Of a stretch of DNA of 64,000 bases, positions 8,173 through 18,430 are shown one piece after another. Numbering within the stretch: position 1 is the first letter of the stretch; every line of letters begins with the position of its first letter. Source of the stretch: Echinicola shivajiensis (GTDB taxonomy: Bacteria > Bacteroidota > Bacteroidia > Cytophagales > Cyclobacteriaceae). The position numbers and the translations under genes were made by a program. Where the stretch lies: positions 62,001 to 126,000 of the forward strand of contig NZ_JAHHZM010000003.1 of NCBI RefSeq assembly GCF_018642165.1, written 5' to 3'. Under the pieces are notes generated by a model. The model was not told the DNA's origin and made no database searches. It was given only the letters and a program-made list of their open reading frames with translations.

Positions 8173-11100
8173 ATGGAAAAAATTCGACAGGTTGATATCT
8201 TCCAAGGGAAGATAGGTGGAAAACCAATATCAATTTTAATAACCTTAGCCTTTTTGGTATTTATGGGCTGTTTGCTGAATGAAGTCAAGGCCCAGCAGCT
8301 TAAGAATGTTCTTATAAGTATCAATGCATCCGGTAAGTCGCCAGTGGAAGTGCTGGACTTAATAGAGAAAAATACCGATTTGACATTTGTTTATGATCCA
8401 GAAGAAATCGGTAAGCATAAGGTGGAGATCACTAAAAACTTCACTAATTCTTCATTAAAAAATATATTGGATGATCTTCAACTAAAAGGGGAGAAGAAAG
8501 GAAATCATGTGATCATCCATAAAAAGTCAGCAGAAATCACTGCTGCAGAAAAATCAGCAATATCAGGAATCGTTTCAGATACCAATGGAGAGCCATTACC
8601 AGGGGCTTCTGTTTTGATAGAGGGTGAGGCAAACAAAGGAACAGTTACAGATATCGATGGTAGTTATTCCATTGATGTTGACCAAGGCAAGACCCTTATC
8701 TTCAGCTATATTGGTTTTGAAACCAAAAAGGTGGTGGTAGGTGCACAAAACCATATTAATGTGGTACTTGAGATCAATGCGGAATCCTTGGATGAAGTGG
8801 TGGTGGTGGGCTTTGGAACCCAAAAAGAATATTCAGTGGTGGGTTCTGTGACCACTATCAAACCCGATAAGCTTCAGTTAGGAACATCCAGGTCTTTAAG
8901 TAATAATCTTGCAGGTCAGCTATCAGGAGTGATTGCTGCCCAGCGTTCTGGAGAACCAGGATATGACAATTCCCAATTTTGGATTAGAGGGATTTCTACT
9001 TTTGCTGGGAATCGTAGCCCATTGATTCTAGTGGACGGTGTACAGCGTTCCTTGGACAATATTGACCCTGCCGAAATAGAGTCCTTTTCTATCCTAAAAG
9101 ATGCAGCGGCAAGTGCGGTTTACGGGGTACGTGGTGCCAACGGCGTGATCATTATCAATACCAAGCGAGGACATGTAGGGAAGCCGACCGTTGATATTCG
9201 TTATGAAAGGGGAATTACCCAACCGGTAAAGTTACCTGATTTTGTAGGCGCGGCGGATTATTTGGGTGTTTTGAACAGCATATCAGAAGAGTCAGGTAAC
9301 CCCAAACTTTTTTCGGAGGAGAAAATTGAGGAGATCAGAAGTGGAGCAGATCCCGATTTGAGTCCTGATGTAAATTGGTTGGATGAAATAACCAGGGATT
9401 ATGCCTCCAATAATAGGGTGAATTTGACCGTTTCTGGAGGCAGTGATGTCTTAAAATATGCTTTTGTAGGTTCTTACTATGGTGAAGATGGTATCCTTAG
9501 TCGTGATGAAAGCCAGAGTTGGGATTCCTCCATTAAATTGAGAAGGTATAATGTTCGCTCAAATATTGATCTTAATATTACGCCTACCACACTGATGCGC
9601 GTAAATATTGGTGGGTATCTTCAGGACAGAAATACACCGCCACAGTCCATAGACGATCTTTTTAATAAAGCTTTTGAGATTCCTCCTTATGTTCACCCTA
9701 CTCAGTATTCCTCTGGGGAAATTCCCGTTACCCCTCAAAGGAGCAACCCCTGGGCATTGGCTACCCAAAGGGGGTATGAAAGGCACAGTTCCAGTAAATT
9801 GGAGTCTTTGTTTTCTTTGGAGCAGGACTTAAGTGATATTACAGAAGGCTTGGAGATGAAATTGAGTTTTTCATTCGACCGCTATTCGGGAAATAGTGTT
9901 TCCAGAAGTAAGTCTCCTGATTATTATAATCCAGCTACTGGAAGAAATGAAGATGGTTCGCTTGATTTGGTTATCTATCAATACGGTCAAGATTTTTTGG
10001 GCTATAGTACAGGTTCTGATTGGGGCAACAAAAGTGTGTATTTGGAAGGAAACCTCAATTATAGGAGGAACTTTGAAAAGCACTATGTGGATGCCATGTT
10101 TATGTATAATCAGCGGCATTATGATAGCGGTGATCGTTTGCCCTTTAGGACCCAGGGGATAGCAGGCAGGTTTTCTTATTCCTATGATCGCCGCTATATA
10201 GCTGAGGTGAATTTTGGGTACAATGGTTCGGAGAACTTTGCCAGAGGTCAACGTTTCGGCTTTTTTCCCTCTGTAGCCGTAGGTTGGTTGGTCAGTGAAG
10301 AAAGTTTCCTGACTCCATATAGAGAGACCTTATCCAAGTTAAAATTAAGGGCGTCACTGGGCTTGGTAGGAAATGACCAGATTGACGGTAGACGATTTGC
10401 CTACATCACCACGATAGGTGATACAGGTGGATATTCTTGGGGTATAGAAAACAATTATAGCAGATCAGGCCGAAGGGAAGGTGATTATGGAGTCGAAAAC
10501 CTCACATGGGAAACTGTGATGAAATCCAATATAGGTATTGAACTGGGCCTTTGGAACAGTTTGGACCTAAGGGTAGACCTTTTTAAGGAAGAACGACGTG
10601 ATATTTTTATGCAGCGAAGGACTATTCCGGGTTCAGCAGGTTATATCAATACACCGTGGGCTAATTTTGGGAAAGTCAATAATAAGGGAATTGATATGTC
10701 CTTGGATTATAGCAAACAAGTTTCACCAAATGTGTATGTGTCGGTGAGGGGAACGTTTACTTATGCCAAGAACAAAATCATCGAACAGGATGAGCCTAGC
10801 TCAGTGGTAGGAACACCTAGGTCTTCAACTGGACAACCTGTAGGGCAATTGTTTGGACTGATAGCAGAGGGGCTTTTCAAAGAAGAGGATTTCTTGGATG
10901 TGGAAGAAGGAATCCTAATGGAAAATATCCCCAGTCAAACTTATGGTTTGGTGCGACCAGGAGATATCCGCTACAAAGATTTGAATGATGATGGAGTGAT
11001 CAATGATTTGGACAAAACCGCAATTGGAGGGACAGTAGATCCGCAGATGGTGTATGGTTTTGGTTCGAATGTGCGATATAAGAACTTTGATTTTGGGCTG

Positions 11101-11532
11101 TTTTTTCAGGCAAATTCCAGAACATGGCGGGTCATAGGAGACGGAACGACCTATTTCATTCCAGGATCGGGTGCTGGCGCTTTGGGGAATATATTTTCCA
11201 ATGTGGATGACCGATGGACAGTGGAAAATCCCCGACAGGATGTTTTTTGGCCGAGGCTAGCCGATTATGTCCATACCAATAACAACCAGGCTTCCACATG
11301 GTGGCTGAGGGATATGAGCATGGTCAGATTAAGAAATGTAGAATTGGGTTATAACTTCTCCAAGCAAATGTTAAGTAAGGCCAAGCTGGGACATGCAAGG
11401 ATATTCATTCGGGGGAATAATCTAGCTACTTTTTCGAAATTTGACTTGTGGGATCCAGAATTGGGTTCCAATAATGGATTTCGGTACCCTATCATGAAAT
11501 CTTATTCCATCGGCGCTAATATCAATTTCTAA
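8173..11532 (+). CDS. SusC/RagA-type TonB-dependent receptor with STN domain, locus 1
   Basis: This 1119-residue outer-membrane glycan importer has a signal sequence to about residue 40. An STN signalling domain follows at 45-117 (LIEKNTDLTFVYDPEEIG ... FTNSSLKNILDDLQL), then a CarboxypepD_reg-like domain at 125-210 (ISGIVSDTNGEPLPGASVLI ... TVTDIDGSYSI). A plug at about 210-335 starts LDEVVVVGFG and contains SILKDAAASAVYGVRGANG. The rest is the beta-barrel, ending YSIGANINF with the terminal aromatic typical of outer-membrane proteins. The STN domain together with the adjacent FecR and sigma genes means import should be sensed and fed back to transcription. SusD follows after 21 bases. Confidence 0.95.
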   Translation: MEKIRQVDIFQGKIGGKPISILITLAFLVFMGCLLNEVKAQQLKNVLISINASGKSPVEVLDLIEKNTDLTFVYDPEEIGKHKVEITKNFTNSSLKNILDDLQLKGEKKGNHVIIHKKSAEITAAEKSAISGIVSDTNGEPLPGASVLIEGEANKGTVTDIDGSYSIDVDQGKTLIFSYIGFETKKVVVGAQNHINVVLEINAESLDEVVVVGFGTQKEYSVVGSVTTIKPDKLQLGTSRSLSNNLAGQLSGVIAAQRSGEPGYDNSQFWIRGISTFAGNRSPLILVDGVQRSLDNIDPAEIESFSILKDAAASAVYGVRGANGVIIINTKRGHVGKPTVDIRYERGITQPVKLPDFVGAADYLGVLNSISEESGNPKLFSEEKIEEIRSGADPDLSPDVNWLDEITRDYASNNRVNLTVSGGSDVLKYAFVGSYYGEDGILSRDESQSWDSSIKLRRYNVRSNIDLNITPTTLMRVNIGGYLQDRNTPPQSIDDLFNKAFEIPPYVHPTQYSSGEIPVTPQRSNPWALATQRGYERHSSSKLESLFSLEQDLSDITEGLEMKLSFSFDRYSGNSVSRSKSPDYYNPATGRNEDGSLDLVIYQYGQDFLGYSTGSDWGNKSVYLEGNLNYRRNFEKHYVDAMFMYNQRHYDSGDRLPFRTQGIAGRFSYSYDRRYIAEVNFGYNGSENFARGQRFGFFPSVAVGWLVSEESFLTPYRETLSKLKLRASLGLVGNDQIDGRRFAYITTIGDTGGYSWGIENNYSRSGRREGDYGVENLTWETVMKSNIGIELGLWNSLDLRVDLFKEERRDIFMQRRTIPGSAGYINTPWANFGKVNNKGIDMSLDYSKQVSPNVYVSVRGTFTYAKNKIIEQDEPSSVVGTPRSSTGQPVGQLFGLIAEGLFKEEDFLDVEEGILMENIPSQTYGLVRPGDIRYKDLNDDGVINDLDKTAIGGTVDPQMVYGFGSNVRYKNFDFGLFFQANSRTWRVIGDGTTYFIPGSGAGALGNIFSNVDDRWTVENPRQDVFWPRLADYVHTNNNQASTWWLRDMSMVRLRNVELGYNFSKQMLSKAKLGHARIFIRGNNLATFSKFDLWDPELGSNNGFRYPIMKSYSIGANINF

Positions 11533-11553
11533 TTACCTATTAAACCTGAGATA

Positions 11554-13428
11554 ATGAGAATATTAAAATATATACTAGCTGTCATTTCCATGTTTTCACT
11601 TGTTGCCTGTGAAAATTACCTAGACAAGGCGCCAGAGGATCTATTGACCTTGGAAATGGTATTTAATGATAAAACCAGGACAGAGGATTGGTTGGCAGGC
11701 GTTTATAATGGAATTCCGGATCCCTATTGGGGATTTACCAGAGACATTGGTTATGATCCTTTGTCAGATGATATGGCCCCTTCCACAGGCTGGGAGCAGT
11801 TTGGTTGGACGGTAATTGCCAAACAGACAGGCAACTGGAATCCAACCAGTTCATGGGAGCCAAACTACTGGTCTTCTTTGCCACAAAGGATAAGGTCTGC
11901 CTATATTTTTATTGATAATGTAAAGCCCAATGCTGCACAAAAGGTAACTGAGCAAGAGGTAGAATATATGAGGGGGGAAGCCAGGTTTCTAATAGCTTAT
12001 TATTACTGGTTAATGATAGAAGCTTATGGGGTCGTTCCCTTTAATTTAGGAGTAGTGCCTTCTGATGCTACCCAAGAGGAATTGATGAAGGGGCAAACCC
12101 CTTTTGATGAAATAGTCAGGTGGATTGATCAGGAACTCAAAGAGGTTGCAGAAATTTTGCCTCCAAAATATTCTGAGGCGACCAAATATGGGCGTGCTAC
12201 CTCTATCATGTGTTTGGCAGTCCGTGCCAGAATGCTGCTCTTTGCAGCAAGTCCTTTGGTCAATGGCAATCAAGATTATGCTGGATTTGTCAATAATAAT
12301 GGTGAAGAGCTTTTCAATAAGACCTATGATCCCCAAAAATGGGTGAAGGCGAAGGATGCTTGCCAAGAACTTATTGAGGCGGCACATGATGCTGGGCACG
12401 AGCTCTACTATGAATATAATCAAGACGGTAGCATAGATCCTTTTTTATCTTATCAAAATATGATTTTGGAAAAGGGTGATGTGAATAAGGAAATATTGTT
12501 TGCCAGGCCAGGGTCTAATACTTGGGAATATGACAGGCATTCGCAGCCAAGAGGCACAGGGGGTAATGGCGGTTTGGGCATTACCCAGTCTTTAGTGGAT
12601 GCTTTTTTTATGGAAAATGGCCTGCCTATCGATGATCCTAATTCGGGATATGTAGAAAAAGGTTTTTCTGAGGAACCTGAATTTAGGAATACGAACTGGA
12701 TTGAATCTCAAGGGAATCAGGAAGGCAAGGAAGGCCAAGTGACCCTAGAAGGTACTTATAATATGTACTGCAACAGAGAACCGAGATTTTATATCAGTGT
12801 GCTCTATAATAGAGCCTGGTACAGAAGAGAAGGGAGAAGGACACTTTTCCTTAGCGGTGAAGCCGATGGAGGCCCTACACATGATGCTCCCCAAAATGGC
12901 TATTTGTTGAGGAAGAAAACCCACCCAGATCATGACCCCAGGAACGGTACCAATCCTTATAGACCGGGAATTTTATACAGGCTTGGTGAGGCATACCTGA
13001 ATTACTGCGAGGCACTTAATGAGGTAGATCCTGGAAATCCGGATATTCTTTATTATCTAAATTTGATCCGTGAAAGGGCTGGAGTTCCCGGGTATGGCGC
13101 AGGAGCTGGGCAGATTCCCCTTTCTGGCCAGGATAAAGTTAGAGAAGCTATCCGCAGGGAAAGAAGAGTGGAACTGAACAATGAGGGGACGAGGTGGAAT
13201 GATATCAGGAGATGGAAAATTGGAGAGGAAACGCTCAATAGGGATTTTTATGGTATGAATTACCTGGGCAATGAACTCAGTGATGATGTCAATAATCCCA
13301 ATGCTTTCTATAAAAGAACGGCTTACCAAAGAAGACGTTTTTCCAAAAAGAACTATTGGTTTCCAGTTCCTCAGGGAGAAATCGATAAGAATCCAAATCT
13401 GGTACAAAATCCATTTTGGTCTGAATAA
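11554..13428 (+). CDS. SusD/RagB-type surface glycan-binding lipoprotein, locus 1
   Basis: This 624-residue protein has a lipoprotein signal (ISMFSLVACENYLDKAPEDL; lipidated Cys in VAC). The TPR-like SusD core includes GEARFLIAYYYWLMIEAYG (the usual R.hR...Y..L....G helix pair) and the C-terminal SusD domain with RLGEAYLNYCEALNE, LNLIRERAG, IRRERRVELNNEGTRWNDIR, and FPVPQGEIDKNPNL near the end. SusD caps the SusC barrel and hands over oligosaccharides. At 624 residues it is on the long side, with an Asn/Gly-rich insertion at about 300-380. An intrinsic terminator 24 bases after the stop closes the unit. Confidence 0.95.
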   Translation: MRILKYILAVISMFSLVACENYLDKAPEDLLTLEMVFNDKTRTEDWLAGVYNGIPDPYWGFTRDIGYDPLSDDMAPSTGWEQFGWTVIAKQTGNWNPTSSWEPNYWSSLPQRIRSAYIFIDNVKPNAAQKVTEQEVEYMRGEARFLIAYYYWLMIEAYGVVPFNLGVVPSDATQEELMKGQTPFDEIVRWIDQELKEVAEILPPKYSEATKYGRATSIMCLAVRARMLLFAASPLVNGNQDYAGFVNNNGEELFNKTYDPQKWVKAKDACQELIEAAHDAGHELYYEYNQDGSIDPFLSYQNMILEKGDVNKEILFARPGSNTWEYDRHSQPRGTGGNGGLGITQSLVDAFFMENGLPIDDPNSGYVEKGFSEEPEFRNTNWIESQGNQEGKEGQVTLEGTYNMYCNREPRFYISVLYNRAWYRREGRRTLFLSGEADGGPTHDAPQNGYLLRKKTHPDHDPRNGTNPYRPGILYRLGEAYLNYCEALNEVDPGNPDILYYLNLIRERAGVPGYGAGAGQIPLSGQDKVREAIRRERRVELNNEGTRWNDIRRWKIGEETLNRDFYGMNYLGNELSDDVNNPNAFYKRTAYQRRRFSKKNYWFPVPQGEIDKNPNLVQNPFWSE

Positions 13429-13452
13429 ACCACTTGTCTAAACTTCTGATTG

Positions 13453-13494
13453 AAATCCGGTCGGTCCTATTATTACAGGGTGGCCGGATTTTTT
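13453..13494 (+). terminator. Intrinsic terminator after locus 1 SusD
   Basis: AAATCCGG (13453-13460) pairs with CCGGATTT (13484-13491), with extra wobble pairs inside, and is followed by a T run. It separates the sigma/FecR/SusC/SusD unit from the downstream enzymes. Confidence 0.75.
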
Positions 13495-13600
13495 GCGTCT
13501 TGAGTGCTCTCCCAATAGTATGGAGAAAAGCGTCTGGTCAGACTCCATCTAATTTTGCATAACTAAACTACATTATGTTCGGATTCAAATGTTTTTGAGC

Positions 13601-14026
13601 TCATTTTTTAAAGCCTTCCCTTGCTCCACCGGATGCAGGTGATAGCCTAATTTCTGCTCTAGATTTTTTTATTGTAGACTGATCTAGCTTATAAGTATCC
13701 ATGATCGTAAGTAAGAGTTGGGCTGTAGCAATAGAAGCATCATAAGTGCCATCGATTAGAAGATCTCCAAAAAATGGCAGGGCTGTTTTGCACTGGGAAA
13801 GAGAATATTTGGAACAAGCTTGCACAAGAAAGGAGTGCATATATTCCAAGGTCGGATCTTTTAATTGAATTTGTAACCACGGGAATATTCGCTCGTCTTT
13901 AAAATTGTTTACCAATGTGGTGATTAAAATTTTCTTGTTGGCGGCATCTTTTGCCCTGACAACTTGGTCCATTAATTGTTTGACCAGATCATTTTTATAC
14001 TGTAAGATTTCTTTTATATGACTCAT
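13601..14026 (-). CDS. HEAT-repeat-like helical protein of unknown function
   Basis: The 141 residues are almost entirely helical: DLVKQLMDQVVRAKD, NKKILITTLVNNFKDERIFP, LEYMHSFLVQACSKYS, ALPFFGDLLIDG, DASIATAQLLLTIMDTYK. Paired amphipathic helices about 35-40 residues apart suggest degenerate HEAT/armadillo repeats. No signal sequence is seen, so it is probably cytoplasmic. It is the only - strand gene within the + strand glycan island (6.3-45.8 kb), wedged between SusD of locus 1 and the first sulfatase. It may be an older resident gene around which the island was assembled. Confidence 0.65.
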   Translation of the reverse strand: MSHIKEILQYKNDLVKQLMDQVVRAKDAANKKILITTLVNNFKDERIFPWLQIQLKDPTLEYMHSFLVQACSKYSLSQCKTALPFFGDLLIDGTYDASIATAQLLLTIMDTYKLDQSTIKKSRAEIRLSPASGGAREGFKK

Positions 14027-14393
14027 ATTTGTTAGGATAAACTAATAGTACGAATGAGGAGATTTTTGGTTGGGGACTACCAATTTTAGTACTGAACGGC
14101 CTTGTAAAACAAACGTTTGAACGATTTTTAAGATTTTTTGAAGGATTTTGAGTATTCGATATGGGAATATATCCCTAAAATAGCAATTGTGATATTGCAA
14201 TGTTTGGGCATTGTCCTAAATATGTAGTTGCTATTGACCAATTAAGTATGGTTTTTAGTTGTTGGGCAGGTGACTCATAAGTTGACCCTGACCAAATAAA
14301 GCAAGTAGTGAATGTTCCTCTCTCAAGTAGTTTTGTACTAGTATTGGGGGACAAGAAATAGCCCATGATGATATTAAAAATAAACCTATTAAA
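14027..14393. other. Intergenic region between HEAT-like gene and sulfatase
   Basis: This 367-base spacer lies between divergent genes and must carry promoters for both. The only symmetric site I see is the perfect 10-base palindrome CAAACGTTTG at 14110-14119, whose AAACGTTT core resembles LacI-type operators. A single short palindrome is weak evidence. No gene is visible. Confidence 0.35.
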
Positions 14394-16049
14394 ATGACCA
14401 GATTTATATTACTACTAACAATTGTTTTATGGCACTCGTCAGTTTTTGGACAAAGCAAAAGTGAAAAACCCAATATTGTTTTCTTTTTGGCAGATGACTG
14501 TACCAAATATGATTTAGGTGCATATGGAAGTAAGGATGCAATTACGCCGACCATTGATTGGCTGGCCAATAATGGGATGAAATTCAATAAAGCCTATCAG
14601 AGTGCTCCTATGTGTTCGCCTACCAGGCACACTATTATGACAGGAATGTATCCAGTAAGGACAGGTGCTTATCCGAACCATACCTACGTGAGGAAGGATG
14701 TAAAATCAACAGTAGATTATTTAAAACCATTGGGCTATCGGGTGGCCCTGTCCGGCAAAAGGCATATTATGCCAAAGGAGGTTTTTGATTATGAGTACCT
14801 GGACGGCAGTGAGAAAAGGGAGTTAAATCCTGATTTTGATAAGATAGATGCGTTTTTAAAAGATGCTAAGTCAAATAAGGATAATTTCTGTCTTTATGTG
14901 TGTTCTACTGAGCCTCACAGCCCCTGGAACCGTGGGGATACCACTTTGTTTGACCAAGAAAAAATCACTCTTCCGCCCCATATCGCAGATACTAAATCTA
15001 CTCGAAAGAGTTTCAGAAATTACCTGGCTGAAATCAATTATATGGATGGCCAGGTAAAAAGAATGTTGGAACTGCTTAAGGAAAACAACTTGGATGAGAA
15101 TACACTTTTTGTATTTTCCAGTGAGCAGGGAAATAGTTTCCCTTTTGCAAAATGGACTTGTTATAATGCAGGATTGACCACGGGAATGATCGCTTATTGG
15201 CCTGGAAAAATAGAGAAAGGATTGCAGTCTGATGCTCAAGTGGAATATATCGACTTGCTTCCAACGTTTATTGAGCTAGCAGGAGGAGAACGGCCTGATT
15301 ATATGGATGGGAAATCAATGGTTTCTTTACTGATGGGGAATCCCGATCCAGATTTCAGAAATTACAATTATGGTATTCAAACTAGCCGTGGAATATTCAG
15401 TGGTCCAGAATATTATGGGATCAGGAGTGTTTCTGATGGGACCTATCGTTTGATTTATAATCTTTCACCGGAAATCCCTTTTAAAAATACCGTTACCGAA
15501 AGGGACAATTATTTTTCAGAATGGGTCAAAAGTGAGAATATCCATTATCAGGACTTGGCATTCCGATACCAACATCGCCCAAAAATAGAGCTATATAATG
15601 ATATTTCTGATCCTTACAATCTCCATGACTTGGCAAAGGATCCTGTTTATAAACGAAAAATAGAAGAGCTTAAGGGGAAATTGTTCGAATGGATGGCTTA
15701 TTGTGGCGACAAGGGCTTAGAAACAGAACTACGCTCGCTTAAGCACATGCGATTCAATATTGATGACACGAATATGATCGTTGAGATGGAACATTATGCA
15801 TCTCAGGAAAAGGGAAACATAACTATTTCCAAAAAAGGGTACTATACTTTTTATGTAGAAGGTGAGGCCAATCTGTATGTAGATGGTGTTTTGATTACCA
15901 AAGGTGAAGAAAAAAAGCTCCAGTTTGGCAGGTATGGCGTAATCGGGCTGAATCCAGGGAGACACCAAGTGGATTTGAAGGAGCAAAGTGGCAATTTTAA
16001 ATTGTTTTGGTCAGGGCCTGATTTTGATAGAACCGCACTCAAACTGTAA
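14394..16049 (+). CDS. Type S1 sulfatase with a C-terminal PA14-like domain
   Basis: This 551-residue exported enzyme has a signal peptide ending near residue 20 (VFGQ). The alkaline-phosphatase-like core begins with metal ligands in NIVFFLADDC. The formylglycine Cys74 lies in PMCSPTRHTIMTGMYP (C-x-P-x-R), and a catalytic Lys in LSGKRHIMP. The usual TSDNG/TSDHG metal loop reads SSEQGNS, with Glu244 at the usual Asp position, and continues FPFAKWTCYNAGL, a variant known in heparan-N-sulfatase-like subfamilies. Residues about 455-551 form a small beta-domain (YYTFYVEGEANLYVDGVLI ... LNPGRHQVDL ... LFWSGPD) like a short PA14 carbohydrate-binding module. It starts the enzyme run that continues with GH2. 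The substrate is unknown. Confidence 0.92.
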   Translation: MTRFILLLTIVLWHSSVFGQSKSEKPNIVFFLADDCTKYDLGAYGSKDAITPTIDWLANNGMKFNKAYQSAPMCSPTRHTIMTGMYPVRTGAYPNHTYVRKDVKSTVDYLKPLGYRVALSGKRHIMPKEVFDYEYLDGSEKRELNPDFDKIDAFLKDAKSNKDNFCLYVCSTEPHSPWNRGDTTLFDQEKITLPPHIADTKSTRKSFRNYLAEINYMDGQVKRMLELLKENNLDENTLFVFSSEQGNSFPFAKWTCYNAGLTTGMIAYWPGKIEKGLQSDAQVEYIDLLPTFIELAGGERPDYMDGKSMVSLLMGNPDPDFRNYNYGIQTSRGIFSGPEYYGIRSVSDGTYRLIYNLSPEIPFKNTVTERDNYFSEWVKSENIHYQDLAFRYQHRPKIELYNDISDPYNLHDLAKDPVYKRKIEELKGKLFEWMAYCGDKGLETELRSLKHMRFNIDDTNMIVEMEHYASQEKGNITISKKGYYTFYVEGEANLYVDGVLITKGEEKKLQFGRYGVIGLNPGRHQVDLKEQSGNFKLFWSGPDFDRTALKL

Positions 16050-16216
16050 TGCTGAAAGGTCAGATAAATCTCTTAAAACCAATATTTGGATAGTGGATCG
16101 AAAAAGACTGCCAGTCCAAAAGACCTTATTAGGGCTATGGAATGGCATAATTTACCTGATCTGTATTGGAAGCTTTTGGTATGAAAAAAATAGAAATTAA
16201 TAATTAACCTAAAATT

Positions 16217-18103
16217 ATGATGATACGAATCTTTGTTTCAGTTGTCCTTTTTGCTTTTAGCAGTGTTGCATTAAAGGCTCAAAATTGGCAACCAGTTGGT
16301 GACAAAATTATCACCAAGTGGGCTGAAGAAGTTACCCCCTCCAATGTTTGGCAAGAATATCCACGTCCTCAAATGGAAAGAGATGAGTGGCAAAATTTAA
16401 ATGGACTTTGGGAATATGCCATTACTTCAAATAGGGCAGAGGAACCAGAAGAGTGGAAGGAGAGTATTTTAGTTCCCTTTGCTTTAGAAACCCCTCTTTC
16501 CGGTGTAGGCCTGCGAATTAATCCTGATGAAGTAATTTGGTACAGAAGGACATTTGAATTTGATCCCCAAAAAGACGAAACCCATTTGCTTAATTTTGAA
16601 GGTGTGGATTATAAGTGTATGGTTTGGGTAAATGGACAGTTGGCAGGTTCTCATATCGGAGGTAATCTTCCCTTTTCTTTTGACGTGACCAAGCTGATGA
16701 AAGAAGGTGAAAATGAAGTGAAGCTAAGGGTAATTGATGGAACAGATGATCCCGATCTTTATCAGCTCAGAGGAAAACAGAAGCGGGATGGTAGAGGAAT
16801 TTGGTATTCTCCATCATCGGGAATTTGGTCCACTGTGTGGATGGAAAGTGTTCCGAAAACCTATGTGCAATCAGTAAAAATCCTGGCGGATATGCATGGA
16901 GAGCTGAAAGCGGAAGCAATCGTAGGCGGGCTAAAACAGCCATCAGGTCTTCGGGTTTCTGTTTTGGAGGATGGAAAGGAAGTCATGAAGAGTAACAGTT
17001 CCAGCCATGAGGTAATATTAAGTGTGAAAAATGTGAAGTTATGGTCGCCTTCTTCTCCGCATTTATATGATATTTTGGTAGAACTCATTGGTGAAAATGG
17101 AGAGGTCTTAGATAGCGTAACTTCCTATGCAGGGTTCCGAAGTGTGGGTAAGGAATGTGATGAAAATGGAAACTGGCAGTTTACACTCAATGGAGAGAAG
17201 ATCTTCCACTTGGGGCCATTGGATCAAGGATGGTGGCCGGGAGGTTTTCTGCTTCCACCTTCTGATGAGGCCATTGTTTGGGAGATGGAATACCTGAAAA
17301 AGGCCGGTTTCAATATGATCAGAAAGCACAAAAAGGTCGAGCCCCGTCGCTATTATTATCATGCTGACCGTTTGGGATTTTTAATTTGGCAAGATCAGAC
17401 TTCCGGAGGCAGTGGAGGTAGTGAATGGCCGAAATGGAAAAAACTTCAAGCTCTTGCAAAAGGGTATACACCGAGAAATAATAAATGGTGGGATGGTAAT
17501 GATGATGTATTAAATGCCGATTGGCCAGATTGGGCGCATGAACAATATATGAGTGAGCTCAAAACGATGATTGATGTGCTTTATAATCACCCTTCAGTGG
17601 TGGTTTGGACGACTTTTAATGAGCGTTGGGGACAGCACCGCAGTATGGAAGTAGGGACTTGGACCAAAAAATATGATCCTTCGAGGTTGCTAAATATAGC
17701 CAGTGGTGGTAACTTTTTCGAAGTAGGTGATATTGCCGATGAACATAATTATCCTCATCCTTTATTTCCACTGGAAGTACCTTTATATGATGATTATATC
17801 AAAGTAGTTGGTGAATATGGGGGACATGGTTGGCCAGTAAAGGGACATATTTGGGATACCTCAAAGGACAATTGGGGTTATGGTGGACTTCCAAAGACCA
17901 AAGGGGAATATATTCAGCGCTATGTGAAAAGCAGTAATATCCTGGGAGACTTAAAGAAAAAAGGAATCAGTGCAGGTGTTTATACCCAAACTACCGATGT
18001 GGAAGGTGAGATAAACGGCTTGATTACTTATGACCGCAAAGTCATGAAAATCACACCAGAGGAATTATATAAGATTCACAAAGCCGCCGGACTTGTGGAT
18101 TAA
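16217..18103 (+). CDS. Glycoside hydrolase family 2 enzyme
   Basis: This 628-residue enzyme has a signal peptide ending near residue 22 (ALKAQ). A jelly-roll sugar-binding domain follows at about 45-215 (YPRPQMERDEWQNLNGLWEY ... VWYRRTFEF-like strands), then an Ig-like domain at about 220-325 and a TIM barrel. The predicted acid/base is Glu469 in TFNERWGQH and the nucleophile Glu533 in GEYGGHG. It lacks the small C-terminal LacZ domains, so it resembles the short GH2 enzymes of glycan loci (beta-galactosidase, beta-glucuronidase or beta-mannosidase activities are all known). The barrel entry reads MIRKHKKVEPRRYYYHADRL where LacZ has RxxHYP. The exact sugar cannot be read. It follows the first sulfatase by 167 bases. 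Confidence 0.9.
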   Translation: MMIRIFVSVVLFAFSSVALKAQNWQPVGDKIITKWAEEVTPSNVWQEYPRPQMERDEWQNLNGLWEYAITSNRAEEPEEWKESILVPFALETPLSGVGLRINPDEVIWYRRTFEFDPQKDETHLLNFEGVDYKCMVWVNGQLAGSHIGGNLPFSFDVTKLMKEGENEVKLRVIDGTDDPDLYQLRGKQKRDGRGIWYSPSSGIWSTVWMESVPKTYVQSVKILADMHGELKAEAIVGGLKQPSGLRVSVLEDGKEVMKSNSSSHEVILSVKNVKLWSPSSPHLYDILVELIGENGEVLDSVTSYAGFRSVGKECDENGNWQFTLNGEKIFHLGPLDQGWWPGGFLLPPSDEAIVWEMEYLKKAGFNMIRKHKKVEPRRYYYHADRLGFLIWQDQTSGGSGGSEWPKWKKLQALAKGYTPRNNKWWDGNDDVLNADWPDWAHEQYMSELKTMIDVLYNHPSVVVWTTFNERWGQHRSMEVGTWTKKYDPSRLLNIASGGNFFEVGDIADEHNYPHPLFPLEVPLYDDYIKVVGEYGGHGWPVKGHIWDTSKDNWGYGGLPKTKGEYIQRYVKSSNILGDLKKKGISAGVYTQTTDVEGEINGLITYDRKVMKITPEELYKIHKAAGLVD

Positions 18104-18430
18104 TACCCAATTAATTAATGTAATTGGACGGTTCCATTCTGCAGTAAACTGTCGAAAGTATTCATTGTAATTGCTTGAAATTCAGCTATGGTGGGTGAAT
18201 GTTTTGCCTGCCATAGTTTATCAACTTTTGGTAATTTATAGGAATTAGCAGCCACTTCTGGACAGGATAAAAGAGAGGGACTTTTGGCTATGGAAAATAA
18301 AACAATGGAAGTTGCTCTACAAAATTGAATGATCTTTCCTGAGAAAACAGTTTTCGAAGACGTTCATTGTTAGTAGAACTGGAAAACAATTGGATAGGGA
18401 ATATCACAGTATTAAAATATTAGCTTAAAA
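18104..18430. other. Intergenic region between GH2 and GH43-like genes
   Basis: In these 327 bases I see no coding frame. A short imperfect inverted repeat around CTATGG...CCATAG near 18189-18220 is the only structure, too weak to call a terminator. Confidence 0.35.
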
